Assembly (NCBI GenBank): GCA_017860255.1
Contig: JAFNAR010000044.1
Coordinates: forward strand, 1-57,809
DNA from: Bacteroidota bacterium
GTDB taxonomy: Bacteria > Bacteroidota > Bacteroidia > Bacteroidales > P3
Direction: 5' to 3'
Length of the DNA: 57,809 bases
Shown: one piece after another, positions 27,215 through 35,347 of the stretch
Layout of the letters: every line of letters begins with the position of its first letter
Numbering within the stretch: position 1 is the first letter of the stretch
Program-made: the position numbers and the translations under genes
The notes under the pieces: generated by a model
Told to the model about the DNA's origin: nothing
The model's database searches: none
Seen by the model: only the letters and a program-made list of their open reading frames with translations

Positions 27215-28309
27215 TTAGCATATCTTATATGTCTTTTTGGGCAAACAGCGAATTATTCCTTCAAGTTCAAGATTCAACAAACAAGAAGCCAAAACAGAAG
27301 GATTGAGTTTACATTCTATTGAAAGGTCATCAATATTTATTTCTTCTTTACAATCAATAATATCATAAATAATGCTTTCATCCTTAGTTAAGTGAGTAGG
27401 TTTCTTAGGTTTTTTCTTAGTTTGAGTTTCTTTGGCAACATCCCAATTCATTATCTTTACAATATCATCAATAGAATGCAAGATATTGGCTCTTTGACTG
27501 CTAATTAAATAATTGCATCCAAGACTAAATTCATCATTAACCCTTCCAGGCAAAGCAAAAACTTCTCTATCGTATTGATTTGCCAAATCAGCCGTAACCA
27601 AAGAACCACTTTTCTTTGCAGCTTCAATAACAATAACACAATCACACAAACCAGCAATTATCCTGTTTCGTTTTGGAAAATTATAACTCTCAGGTTTTGT
27701 TCCAGTCATAAACTCTGTAATTAAGCCACCTTGATTTGTCATTTCAATTGCTAAGTCAAAATTCTCTTTAGGATAAATCATATCAAGTCCATGTCCCAAA
27801 ACTGCAAATGTTGGAATACCTTCCTTAAGACTAACTCTATGAGAAACCGAATCAATTCCATAAGCCAAGCCACTAACAATTCCAACACCATATTCTTTTA
27901 ACTCTTGAACAATTTTTTCAGTAAGTTCTTTGCCATATTGAGTAGCGTTGCGTGTTCCAACAATTCCCACCATCTTGCCAAGGTTGAGGTCTTGATTGCC
28001 TTGATAGTAAATGCAGATTGGATTATCGGGAAGTTGCAAAAGTCTATGAGGGTATTGCTCATCTTTAAAGAAAAGGCATTTAATATTATACTTTTCCATA
28101 AAAAGTAATTCCTTTTCGCATTTGTCAAACATTGTTTTATTGACAATAGCATCAATGGTTTTTGTTCTTGTTTTAAATATCTTTTCTAAATTAGAACGAG
28201 TTTCGCTAAAGAATTCCTCAGTTGAAGAATAAACATTCATTATCTCTTTGGCTGTTGCAGGTCCAACACCAGGAATGTTTGCAAATGCTAAATCGTAAAT
28301 TGTAGCCAT
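27215..28309 (-). CDS. dprA: DNA-processing protein DprA
   Basis: Protein that protects incoming single-stranded DNA and loads RecA in natural transformation. The 364-aa protein has an N-terminal helix-hairpin-helix region (IPGVGPATAKEI), the Rossmann-like core with VGTRNATQYG, GIVSGLAYGID, GHGLDMIYP and PKRNRIIAGL, and a C-terminal winged helix (about 295-364). The frame extends to a GTG at 28330, but that codon overlaps the -7 box TAATTTTG, so the ATG at 28309 is the likely start. No other competence genes are visible. Confidence 0.93.
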   Translation of the reverse strand: MATIYDLAFANIPGVGPATAKEIMNVYSSTEEFFSETRSNLEKIFKTRTKTIDAIVNKTMFDKCEKELLFMEKYNIKCLFFKDEQYPHRLLQLPDNPICIYYQGNQDLNLGKMVGIVGTRNATQYGKELTEKIVQELKEYGVGIVSGLAYGIDSVSHRVSLKEGIPTFAVLGHGLDMIYPKENFDLAIEMTNQGGLITEFMTGTKPESYNFPKRNRIIAGLCDCVIVIEAAKKSGSLVTADLANQYDREVFALPGRVNDEFSLGCNYLISSQRANILHSIDDIVKIMNWDVAKETQTKKKPKKPTHLTKDESIIYDIIDCKEEINIDDLSIECKLNPSVLASCLLNLELEGIIRCLPKKTYKIC

Positions 28310-28329
28310 ATCTATAAGTTTATATTTCA

Positions 28330-28337
28330 CAAAATTA
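28330..28337 (-). promoter_or_regulatory. dprA promoter -7 box
   Basis: TAATTTTG on the minus strand. It overlaps the upstream in-frame GTG and so decides in favour of the ATG at 28309. Confidence 0.7.
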
Positions 28338-28450
28338 ATAATTTATTTTAAAACCAGATTAAGTTTTTTAGATTTTAATTTTAAATAAAACAGCTTTTTC
28401 AAGACTCAATAACTATGAATTTAATCCTTATTATATTTTACTGACATCAA

Positions 28451-28513
28451 GAAAGAAAAAATTAAAGTAAAGAAAGAATTTTTTAAAGTAAGGAATAAAT
28501 TTCAAACAAAAAT
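28451..28513. repeat. Three 21-bp tandem units upstream of the HD gene
   Basis: Units start at 28451, 28472 and 28493. The first two share GAAAGAA, then AATT or TTTT, then TTAAAGTAA. The third is degenerate but starts with GAATAAA. The array ends about 30 bp before the -7 box of the HD gene. The rest of the dprA-HD gap holds only the two promoters. Confidence 0.65.
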
Positions 28514-28543
28514 CAATTATAGAGTTTTTTTGAAATAATAATG

Positions 28544-28551
28544 TAATTTTG
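28544..28551 (+). promoter_or_regulatory. HD hydrolase promoter -7 box, near-leaderless
   Basis: TAATTTTG lies only 4 bp before the ATG at 28556. Taking the usual distance from this box, the mRNA would start at or next to the ATG. Confidence 0.65.
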
Positions 28552-28555
28552 CATT

Positions 28556-29776
28556 ATGAACGATTTTGTCAATAGAAAGAAGATTATTAATGATCCTGTT
28601 TATGGATTTATAAATATACCACTTGGGAGTATTTTCGATTTGATTGAGCATCCCTATCTTCAACGATTGAGACGAATTAAACAACTTGGACTTAGTGATT
28701 TGGTTTATCCAGGAGCACAACATACACGCTTTGCTCATTCACTTGGAGCAATGTTTTTGATGAATCAAGCTTTGGATGTTTTGAAGCAAAAAGGACAAAC
28801 AATAACAGATGAAGAAATTGAAGCTTCCTTAACGGCCATTCTTTTGCATGACATTGGTCATAGTCCATTCTCACATTGTTTGGAACATTTCTTTTTTGAA
28901 GAAGTGCACGAAAAGGTTTCTTTGGAGCTAATGAAAAGAATTGGAGCTTCTCAAATGGCAATTAATATTTTCTCAAACAAATATTCAAAACATTTTCTTC
29001 ATCAATTGGTTTCTTCTCAACTTGACACAGATAGATTGGATTATTTAACAAGAGACAGTTTCTTTACTGGAGTTTCGGAAGGAGTTATTGGAACGGAAAG
29101 AATTATAAAGATGCTATCTGTTAAGGAAGATGAATTAGTTGTTGAGCAAAAGGGAATCTATTCTATTGAAAAGTTTATTATTTCAAGACGTTTAATGTAT
29201 TGGCAAGTGTATATGCACAAGGCAGTTGTTTCAGCAGACATACTTGTTAAAACAATAATTAAAAGAGCAAGAGAAATTCAAGAAAAAGGAATTAACTTAA
29301 CAAAAAATATATCTCCTTATTTGGCATATTTTATTGAAAATGGAACAAGAACTCTTAAAGACTCCAACGCAATTGATTATTTTACAATGATTGATGATTC
29401 AGATATTTGGAATGCAATAAAGGTTTGGTCAATGAATGAAGACTTTATTCTTTCTTATCTTTCAAAATCATTGATGAATCGTCATTTAGGGAAAATGCAA
29501 ATTCAAGATACACCCTTTTCAGAGAAAGATATTGATAATGTAGTAAAGCAAATGACTAATGTCAATAAACTTTCAAAAGAAGAAATCAAATCATATTTTG
29601 TTTTAACAGAAGAATTGAAAAATAAGGCATATAGTTTTAAGGATGACAGCATAAATATTTTGTTTAAGAATCAGGAAGTAAAAGAAATTTCTAATGCTTC
29701 CGACCAATTAGACAAAAGATTTTTAAGTAAGGAGATAAAGAAATACTATTTATACAAGCTAATAATAAATACGTAG
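28556..29776 (+). CDS. HD-domain phosphohydrolase (dNTPase-like)
   Basis: 406-aa protein with a full HD domain: RFAHSLG supplies the first His, LLHDIGHSPFSHCLEH the HD pair and further ligands, and DTDRLDYLTRDSF the final Asp. The N-terminal KKIINDPVYGFI is typical of the large bacterial family related to dGTPases and SAMHD1. A nucleotide triphosphohydrolase role is likely but the substrate is unknown. The start is fixed by that conserved N terminus, although the promoter box is only 4 bp upstream. The next gene (Fic) has its own promoter. Confidence 0.88.
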   Translation: MNDFVNRKKIINDPVYGFINIPLGSIFDLIEHPYLQRLRRIKQLGLSDLVYPGAQHTRFAHSLGAMFLMNQALDVLKQKGQTITDEEIEASLTAILLHDIGHSPFSHCLEHFFFEEVHEKVSLELMKRIGASQMAINIFSNKYSKHFLHQLVSSQLDTDRLDYLTRDSFFTGVSEGVIGTERIIKMLSVKEDELVVEQKGIYSIEKFIISRRLMYWQVYMHKAVVSADILVKTIIKRAREIQEKGINLTKNISPYLAYFIENGTRTLKDSNAIDYFTMIDDSDIWNAIKVWSMNEDFILSYLSKSLMNRHLGKMQIQDTPFSEKDIDNVVKQMTNVNKLSKEEIKSYFVLTEELKNKAYSFKDDSINILFKNQEVKEISNASDQLDKRFLSKEIKKYYLYKLIINT

Positions 29777-29825
29777 AAAGTATATTTTACTTCTAAAATA
29801 AATAAATAATTGCTCTTATTTATAC

Positions 29826-29860
29826 AACAAGGGCAAATATTTTATAATTTTGCCCTTGTT
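29826..29860. promoter_or_regulatory. Fic gene promoter inside a perfect inverted repeat (candidate operator)
   Basis: AACAAGGGCAAA (29826-29837) and its exact complement (29849-29860) are separated by 11 bp. The -7 box TAATTTTG (29845-29852) overlaps the right arm. A further half-site, TTTACCCTTATT (29879-29890, 10 of 12 matches), lies just before the ATG. The layout fits a repressor binding over the promoter. Confidence 0.65.
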
Positions 29861-29895
29861 AAGTAATCGAGTGTAATATTTACCCTTATTCAGAG

Positions 29896-30984
29896 ATGAA
29901 GAATTTTGATAAAAATAATCCTTATAATGAGCTACCTTTATTGCCTCCTAAAATTGAATTAGAAACAAAGAAGGTATTGCAAAAAACAATTACAGCCTCT
30001 CGAGCTTTGGCTAAATTGAATGGTACATTAATTAATTTACCTAATCCAAATATTTTTATTGACACTATTCATATTCAAGAAGCGAAATCAAGTTCAGAGA
30101 TAGAAAATATTATAACAACTAATGATGATTTATATAAGGCTTTTGTTGCAGATAAAAAAACTAATAATCCTGCAGCTAAAGAAGTAATTTCATATAAGGA
30201 AGCTCTTTGGTTGGGAATAGAAAGATTACATGAAAAGCCATTTATTACTACAAACTTATGTATTGAGATAGTTCAGTGTATAAAGAAAAATACGGCAGGA
30301 ATTAGAACAACTCCAGGAACAACTCTTTCCAATTCAAAAGGAGAGGTAATATATACTCCTCCATTAGGAGAAACTATTATTAGGGATAAATTGTATAATC
30401 TGGAGAAATTCATAAATGAAGATAATAGTTTAGATCCTTTAATAAAGATGGCTTTAATGCATTATCAATTTGAAGCAATTCATCCTTTTTCTGATGGGAA
30501 TGGAAGAACAGGAAGGATATTATTATTGTTATTTCTAAAAAAAGAAGGATTATTAGATATACCTGCAATCTACTTGAGTGATTACATAATTAGAAATAAG
30601 GGAGATTATTATAATAAAATAAGAGCTGTAACAGAGAAAGATGATTGGGAAAGCTTTATTCTTTTTATGCTTGACATGATAGAACAAACTTCAATAAAAG
30701 GATTAATAAGACTAAGAAAGATAAATAGTCTTATTACAAAAACATCTGAGAGCATAAAAAAGAATTTACCTAACATTTACTCAAAAGATTTAGTAGAAAT
30801 ATTATTTAGATTGCCTTATATTAAAAGACAAAATCTTATTGATACTGGTTTTGGTAATGCAAAAACAGTTGGAAATTATCTGATAGAATTAGAGAAAAAA
30901 GAATATTTAAGTTCAGTTAAGGTTGGAAAAGAAAAATTATATCTTAATCAAAGATTGATGAATATTTTAGAAGAAGAAATTTAG
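29896..30984 (+). CDS. Fic-family AMP-transferase with N-terminal inhibitory motif
   Basis: 362 aa in three parts. The Fic_N region (about 1-90) carries the inhibitory motif SSEIEN (S66, E70, N71), which places it in the self-inhibited class with the inhibitory helix before the Fic core. The Fic core contains the complete catalytic motif HPFSDGNGRTGR (196-207). The C-terminal part (about 280-362) looks like a winged helix that could bind DNA. Such proteins transfer AMP to protein hydroxyls; the target is unknown. No separate antitoxin gene is present. The promoter lies within an inverted repeat, so self-control by the C-terminal domain is possible. Confidence 0.92.
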   Translation: MKNFDKNNPYNELPLLPPKIELETKKVLQKTITASRALAKLNGTLINLPNPNIFIDTIHIQEAKSSSEIENIITTNDDLYKAFVADKKTNNPAAKEVISYKEALWLGIERLHEKPFITTNLCIEIVQCIKKNTAGIRTTPGTTLSNSKGEVIYTPPLGETIIRDKLYNLEKFINEDNSLDPLIKMALMHYQFEAIHPFSDGNGRTGRILLLLFLKKEGLLDIPAIYLSDYIIRNKGDYYNKIRAVTEKDDWESFILFMLDMIEQTSIKGLIRLRKINSLITKTSESIKKNLPNIYSKDLVEILFRLPYIKRQNLIDTGFGNAKTVGNYLIELEKKEYLSSVKVGKEKLYLNQRLMNILEEEI

Positions 30985-31025
30985 TTTTTTCTTACAACTA
31001 ATTTGCCCTTTTTATAACTAATGTG

Positions 31026-31033
31026 TACCTTTG
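31026..31033 (+). promoter_or_regulatory. S9 peptidase promoter -7 box
   Basis: TACCTTTG, 39 bp before the ATG at 31073. TTTGCCC 16-24 bp upstream supplies a -33 TTTG and resembles the Fic operator half-site. Confidence 0.7.
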
Positions 31034-31072
31034 GCGAGGATTTTAGAATATAAAGTTTAATATAATTATAAA

Positions 31073-33172
31073 ATGAAAAAGTATTTATTTTTTGCACTTG
31101 CACTTACAATCATTTTTGTTTCATGCAAGCCTCGTCCAACTAAAGATGACGTAGTTGGTAAACCTCAAATTGAAGTTAAAGACGGAAAGCTTACTCCAGA
31201 AGTTCTTTGGGCTTTTGGTCGTGTTGGTGAAGTTTCTGTTTCTCCAAATGAAGATAAGGTTTTGTTTACTGTTAAATATTTTGATGTTAAGGAAAATAAA
31301 GGCAATTCAGAGATTTATTCAATGAATATTGATGGTTCTGATCTTAAACAATTAACCAAAACTTCAGGTAGCGAATGGAATCCTCTTTGGAGTCCTGATG
31401 GAAATAAGATAGGTTTTTGTTATGCAGATAATGAAGGAGCTCAAATTTATGAAATGAATTTAGAAGGGAAGGAAAGAAAGAAGATTTCAAATGTTAAGGA
31501 AGGAGACATTGAAGGTTTCTCTTATTCTCCAGATGGAAAGAAAATTCTATATGTTAGAGCAATTGCCAAAAAAGATAAGTATGCTTATTTGAAAGAAGGT
31601 TTAGACAAAACAACTGGAAGAATTAACGATGATTTAGCTTATAGACATTGGGATAATTGGGTAGATAATATTCCACAACCTTTTGTTGCAGACTTTGACG
31701 GAAAAGAACTAAAGAACCCTATTAATCTTTTAGAAAATACAGAATTTGAATCACCAATGCGTCCTTGGGGAGGAATGGAACAATTGACTTTCTCTCCAGA
31801 TTCTAAGAAAATTGTTTACACTTGCAGAAAGAAAGTAGGTAAGGAATATGCTTATTCAACTAATTCTGATATTTATCTTTACGATTTAAAAACAAAACGT
31901 ACTGTCAACCTTACTGAAGGTATGATGGGATACGACCAAAATCCTGTTTTCTCTTCTGATGGTAAGCTTTTGGCTTGGGAAAGTATGGAAAGAGATGGAT
32001 ATGAGGCAGACAAAATACGTTTAATGGTTATGGATTTAACCACAAGAGTAATTAAAGACTATTCAAAAGATTTTGATCAAAATTCAAATGGACTAACATT
32101 CTCCAAAGATAATAAGAGCATATATTTTATTTCCGACTATCATGGAAAAGATGATATTTATAAACTTACTCTTGCAGACAATAGTTTTAAAAAGATAACT
32201 AATGGCATTCACGACTACACTTCAGTTATGATTGCAAAGGATAAGCTTATTGGAACAAAAATGAGTATGTCTCAGCCAGTAGAAATTTATTCTGTTAATC
32301 CAACAAATGGCTCTGAAATCAACATTTCAAACATAAATAAAGACCTTTTAGCAAAGGTTAAGATGGGCAAAATTGAAGAAAGATGGTTTAAAGCAACTGA
32401 CGGAAAAGACCTACATTCATGGGTTATCTTCCCTCCTAACTTTGATTATACAAAAAAATACCCTACAATTCTTTATTGCGAAGGAGGTCCTCAATCAACA
32501 GTTTCTCAATTCTGGTCTTATCGTTGGAACTTCCAAATTATGGCATCTCATGGATATATTATTGTAGCTCCAAACCGTAGAGGACTTCCAGGATTTGGTC
32601 AAGAATGGAATGAACAAATCAGTGGAGACTATGGTGGTCAATGTATGAAAGATTATTTAACTGCTATTGATGAAATGAGTAAGGAAAGCTATGTTGATAA
32701 GGATCGTTTAGGAGCAGTAGGAGCAAGTTTTGGAGGATATTCAGTTTACTGGCTTGCAGGACACCACAACAAACGTTTCAAATGCTTTATTGCTCACAAT
32801 GGAATGTTTAATTTGGAACAACAATATTTGGAAATAGAAGAAATGTGGTTTGTTAACTGGGACTTAGGTGGACCATATTGGGATAAAAATAATAAGACAG
32901 CTCAAAAAAGCTTTGCTAATTCTCCTCATAAATTTGTTGATAAATGGGATACTCCACTAATGGTAATTCACAGTGAGTTTGATTATAGAATTGTTGCTTC
33001 TCAAGGTATGGCTGCTTACAATGCAGCACTTAATAGAGGAATTCCAGCTCGTTATCTATACTTCCCTGATGAATCTCATTGGGTGTTAAAACCTCAAAAT
33101 GGAATACTTTGGCAAAGAAACTTCTTTGATTGGTTAGATAAATGGTTGAAGCCAGTAACAAAAGCCAATTAA
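31073..33172 (+). CDS. Lipoprotein S9 prolyl-oligopeptidase-family peptidase
   Basis: 699 aa. A lipoprotein signal (lipobox VSC, Cys 19) is followed by a beta-propeller of WD40/PD40 repeats (about 40-430; repeated SPDGKK and SPDSKK turns), then the alpha/beta-hydrolase domain. The catalytic triad is visible: S552 in GASFGG, D637 in EFDYRI and H669 in DESHW. It resembles dipeptidyl-peptidase 5 and acyl-aminoacyl peptidases of Bacteroidales, which take dipeptides off oligopeptides in the periplasm. The exact specificity is inferred. The DUF3127 gene follows after 64 bp without a clear promoter. Confidence 0.92.
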   Translation: MKKYLFFALALTIIFVSCKPRPTKDDVVGKPQIEVKDGKLTPEVLWAFGRVGEVSVSPNEDKVLFTVKYFDVKENKGNSEIYSMNIDGSDLKQLTKTSGSEWNPLWSPDGNKIGFCYADNEGAQIYEMNLEGKERKKISNVKEGDIEGFSYSPDGKKILYVRAIAKKDKYAYLKEGLDKTTGRINDDLAYRHWDNWVDNIPQPFVADFDGKELKNPINLLENTEFESPMRPWGGMEQLTFSPDSKKIVYTCRKKVGKEYAYSTNSDIYLYDLKTKRTVNLTEGMMGYDQNPVFSSDGKLLAWESMERDGYEADKIRLMVMDLTTRVIKDYSKDFDQNSNGLTFSKDNKSIYFISDYHGKDDIYKLTLADNSFKKITNGIHDYTSVMIAKDKLIGTKMSMSQPVEIYSVNPTNGSEINISNINKDLLAKVKMGKIEERWFKATDGKDLHSWVIFPPNFDYTKKYPTILYCEGGPQSTVSQFWSYRWNFQIMASHGYIIVAPNRRGLPGFGQEWNEQISGDYGGQCMKDYLTAIDEMSKESYVDKDRLGAVGASFGGYSVYWLAGHHNKRFKCFIAHNGMFNLEQQYLEIEEMWFVNWDLGGPYWDKNNKTAQKSFANSPHKFVDKWDTPLMVIHSEFDYRIVASQGMAAYNAALNRGIPARYLYFPDESHWVLKPQNGILWQRNFFDWLDKWLKPVTKAN

Positions 33173-33236
33173 TGCTATAGAGGGAAAGTAATTATCTTAT
33201 ACTATATAGAAATAAAAATAAATAAATATACAAGAA

Positions 33237-33668
33237 ATGGAAATCATCGGAAAATTTTTAAAAACTTTACCTGAACAAAAAGGAACATCTCAAAGAGGAG
33301 ATTGGGTAAGAGGGGGATTTGTAATTGAAACAGAAGAACAATTCCCAAAACAAGTTGCTTTCTCTCTTTGGGGAGAAGACAAGGTTGTTATTGTAAGAAA
33401 TATGCCACAAGGAACTCAAATTAAAGTATTCTTTTCTCCTGAAAGTAGAGAATATTTAGAAAAATGGTACACAGATTTAAGATGTTTTAGAATAGATACT
33501 TTCAATCCAATTACATCAGGTGCAGCTCCAATGCAACAAGCTCCAAACTTTTCTGCTCCAGCTCCTCAATATTCTAACACTTCAAACCAACAAGCACCTG
33601 CTCCAGCAGAATCTTATGGCTCTTTTAATGCTCAAGAACCTCAAGAGGATGACGATTTGCCATTCTAA
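33237..33668 (+). CDS. DUF3127 OB-fold protein with an SSB-type acidic C-terminal tip
   Basis: 143 aa. The N-terminal domain (about 1-95; EIIGKFLKTLPEQKG, FVIETEEQFPKQVAF) matches the Bacteroidetes family DUF3127, which is predicted to adopt an OB fold. A Gln/Pro/Ala-rich linker follows (about 96-130). The protein ends in DDDLPF, almost identical to the DDDIPF tail by which bacterial SSB recruits repair and replication proteins. A role as an accessory single-strand DNA-binding protein is inferred from this layout. A strong terminator follows. Confidence 0.8.
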   Translation: MEIIGKFLKTLPEQKGTSQRGDWVRGGFVIETEEQFPKQVAFSLWGEDKVVIVRNMPQGTQIKVFFSPESREYLEKWYTDLRCFRIDTFNPITSGAAPMQQAPNFSAPAPQYSNTSNQQAPAPAESYGSFNAQEPQEDDDLPF

Positions 33669-33701
33669 GAGAAATTAAATATTGAGTTTTAACTCTTAAT
33701 T

Positions 33702-33738
33702 AAAAAGCTTAGTCCTATTAAAAAAGGCTAAGCTTTTT
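33702..33738 (+). terminator. Terminator after the DUF3127 gene
   Basis: AAAAAGCTTAG (33702-33712) pairs with CTAAGCTTTTT (33728-33738), with a T-rich end. Confidence 0.85.
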
Positions 33739-33796
33739 TAATATTATTTTCCTTGATAATCTTTAATTTAATTGATCAACCTGACAGATTTTTTTG

Positions 33797-34019
33797 TATA
33801 TTTGCAAAAGAAAATGTCGATTAAAGTTTATTCAGGACTATTTATCCTTAAGTCCATTCCCGTAAAATAAACTTTATTTCCTAAAACATATTAAATAAAA
33901 AGATGCACATCTTTTACAGTGAAAGATGCACATCGTTTGGTATGAAAGATGCGCATCTTTTGGGTAAAAAGTCCCTGATTAATAAGTTTTATATCCCGAC
34001 TTTATAGAAATATATCAAG
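33797..34019 (+). repeat. Composite intergenic element, copy 2 (full form)
   Basis: Parts in order: promoter box TATATTTG (33797-33804), a 92-bp leader, three palindromes of the AAAGATGCGCATCTTT type with cores at 33901, 33924 and 33948 (periods 23 and 24), then GGGTAAAAAGTCCC and a tail (33970-34019) identical over 50 bp to copy 1 in reverse orientation. The tail runs into the 3' end of the O-antigen-ligase-like gene on the other strand and supplies its last nine codons and stop. Transcription from its promoter would be antisense to that gene. Confidence 0.85.
33814..33870 (+). CDS. Possible 18-codon mini-ORF in element copy 2
   Basis: An ATG 9 bp after the TATATTTG box opens an 18-residue frame (MSIKVYSGLF then ILKSIPVK). 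It may be a leader peptide, a remnant of a gene displaced by the repeat, or chance. Copies 1, 3 and 4 do not show the same peptide, which argues against a conserved coding role. Confidence 0.2.
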   Translation: MSIKVYSGLFILKSIPVK

Positions 34020-35242
34020 TTATACAAATAGGAAATTGAGAGTACATAAATAAGAGCAAAGAAATATGTACCCATGTTTCTTTCAAGCATTGATTCAAAA
34101 AGAAAGCTAAAACCAATAAGGATGAAGATGGTTAAAAGGAAAAACTCTTTTTCTTTTATCATTTTAATCATAGGGAAGAAAAACAAAGAAAGCAAAATCA
34201 AAAGTCCAACCAAACCCAAGGCAATTGTTGTTTGTAAATATTGATTATGAGCATTAAGATAAGATTGGAAATGGACATTTTCTCTTTCATACAATTTCTC
34301 AAAGGTTGATTTTACATCTCCAGTCCCTACTCCAAAAACAATATTCTCTGAAATCAAATTAAGACTATTTGAATAAATAAAATTTCTTTGACTCATGCTG
34401 CTTTGCTCAGGCATAATATTATCGTTCTGTCCGATATTATTAATAGCATTATTGTATCTTTGGCTTAATATATCTGTGCTTAGAACAATAACTAAAGATA
34501 GAGATACAATTAATGCAGTACTTATTGTCAAAACTTTTCTTTTGCTAACGAAAAACATATCAATCAAAATCCATAAATAGGAAATCACCATTACAATAAA
34601 GCCAGTTCTTGAGTTTAGCATTATTAAGAAAATGGAGATTAAGACAATTATAATTGATTTGATTAATCCAGTGTTTTTTATGTGAGTGAAAATATTTTTT
34701 AAAGGAATTTTATAAGTCAAAACAAGTCCTATTGCAGCAAAAAGAGAAAGATAGGATGGATGAAAATTTGCACTAAGCTTAGTGTATATAATTTCAGGCA
34801 ATATAGGTAATGAATTACTTACTGCTCTAACAATTCCATAAGAAAAACAATAGAATATGGTTATTGTAAGTCCAGCTATAATTGATAAAGCATATTGCCA
34901 AAGCTTATCTTTTGTTATAAAACTCTTTGGCAAGAAAATAAAAATTAGAGGAAGAATAAGCATAGGCAGTTTAATTTGAAGATCAAAAAGAGCAGAGTCT
35001 TTGTTTGAGCTATAGAAAACGCCAATTATATGAAGACAAAAGAAGATAAGAAAAAGAAGAATCTTCTTGTCAAATAAAGGTTTAAGCACATAAGTTTTTG
35101 TAAGAAAAGTACAGAGAGTTGATAAAGCAAGAAAAGTTATTGCAAGAGACTTGAAAAAAGGAGGGAGAAAGATTGATAAGCAAATAAAAATTAGAGAAAA
35201 GAAGACAAACTTATCAATAATGTATTTAGTTTTGAGTTTCAT
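33989..35242 (-). CDS. O-antigen ligase / polymerase-like membrane protein
   Basis: 417-aa membrane protein with about ten to twelve helices and one large periplasmic loop. The Wzy_C/WaaL-type segment GVGTGDVKSTF with NAHNQYLQ contains the conserved His. Such enzymes join or polymerise glycans on undecaprenyl carriers. The frame reaches a TTG at 35284, but this lies in the -7 box, so the ATG at 35242 is taken. The last nine residues (LIYFYKVGI) and the stop are encoded by the repeat tail shared with 11.2 kb, so the original 3' end was probably replaced. It is divergent from two glycosylation genes. Confidence 0.8.
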   Translation of the reverse strand: MKLKTKYIIDKFVFFSLIFICLSIFLPPFFKSLAITFLALSTLCTFLTKTYVLKPLFDKKILLFLIFFCLHIIGVFYSSNKDSALFDLQIKLPMLILPLIFIFLPKSFITKDKLWQYALSIIAGLTITIFYCFSYGIVRAVSNSLPILPEIIYTKLSANFHPSYLSLFAAIGLVLTYKIPLKNIFTHIKNTGLIKSIIIVLISIFLIMLNSRTGFIVMVISYLWILIDMFFVSKRKVLTISTALIVSLSLVIVLSTDILSQRYNNAINNIGQNDNIMPEQSSMSQRNFIYSNSLNLISENIVFGVGTGDVKSTFEKLYERENVHFQSYLNAHNQYLQTTIALGLVGLLILLSLFFFPMIKMIKEKEFFLLTIFILIGFSFLFESMLERNMGTYFFALIYVLSISYLYNLIYFYKVGI

Positions 35243-35281
35243 AGAAGAAAATTTTCTATAATAAAATAAATGATTTAACTG

Positions 35282-35289
35282 CAAATTTA
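35282..35289 (-). promoter_or_regulatory. O-antigen-ligase-like gene promoter -7 box
   Basis: TAAATTTG on the minus strand, 40 bp before the chosen ATG. Confidence 0.65.
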
Positions 35290-35309
35290 CACATTTTGAA
35301 TATTATTTG

Positions 35310-35317
35310 TACATTTG
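35310..35317 (+). promoter_or_regulatory. GT2 gene promoter -7 box
   Basis: TACATTTG, 31 bp before the ATG at 35348. The two divergent -7 boxes are only 20 bp apart, so their -33 regions overlap and the two units may be controlled together. Confidence 0.7.
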
Positions 35318-35347
35318 TAAGTTGAAAATGTTAGATTTTAATAAATA

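Noticed and set aside
28310..28330. GTG at 28330 as the dprA start
   Set aside because: It overlaps the -7 box TAATTTTG. The ATG at 28309 fits the promoter and the family N terminus.
33897..33965. Palindrome arrays considered as CRISPR
   Set aside because: Units are 12-16 bp with gaps of only 7-11 bp, some units are inverted, and no cas genes are present.
35243..35284. TTG at 35284 as the O-antigen-ligase-like start
   Set aside because: It lies inside the -7 box TAAATTTG, so it would not be in the mRNA.
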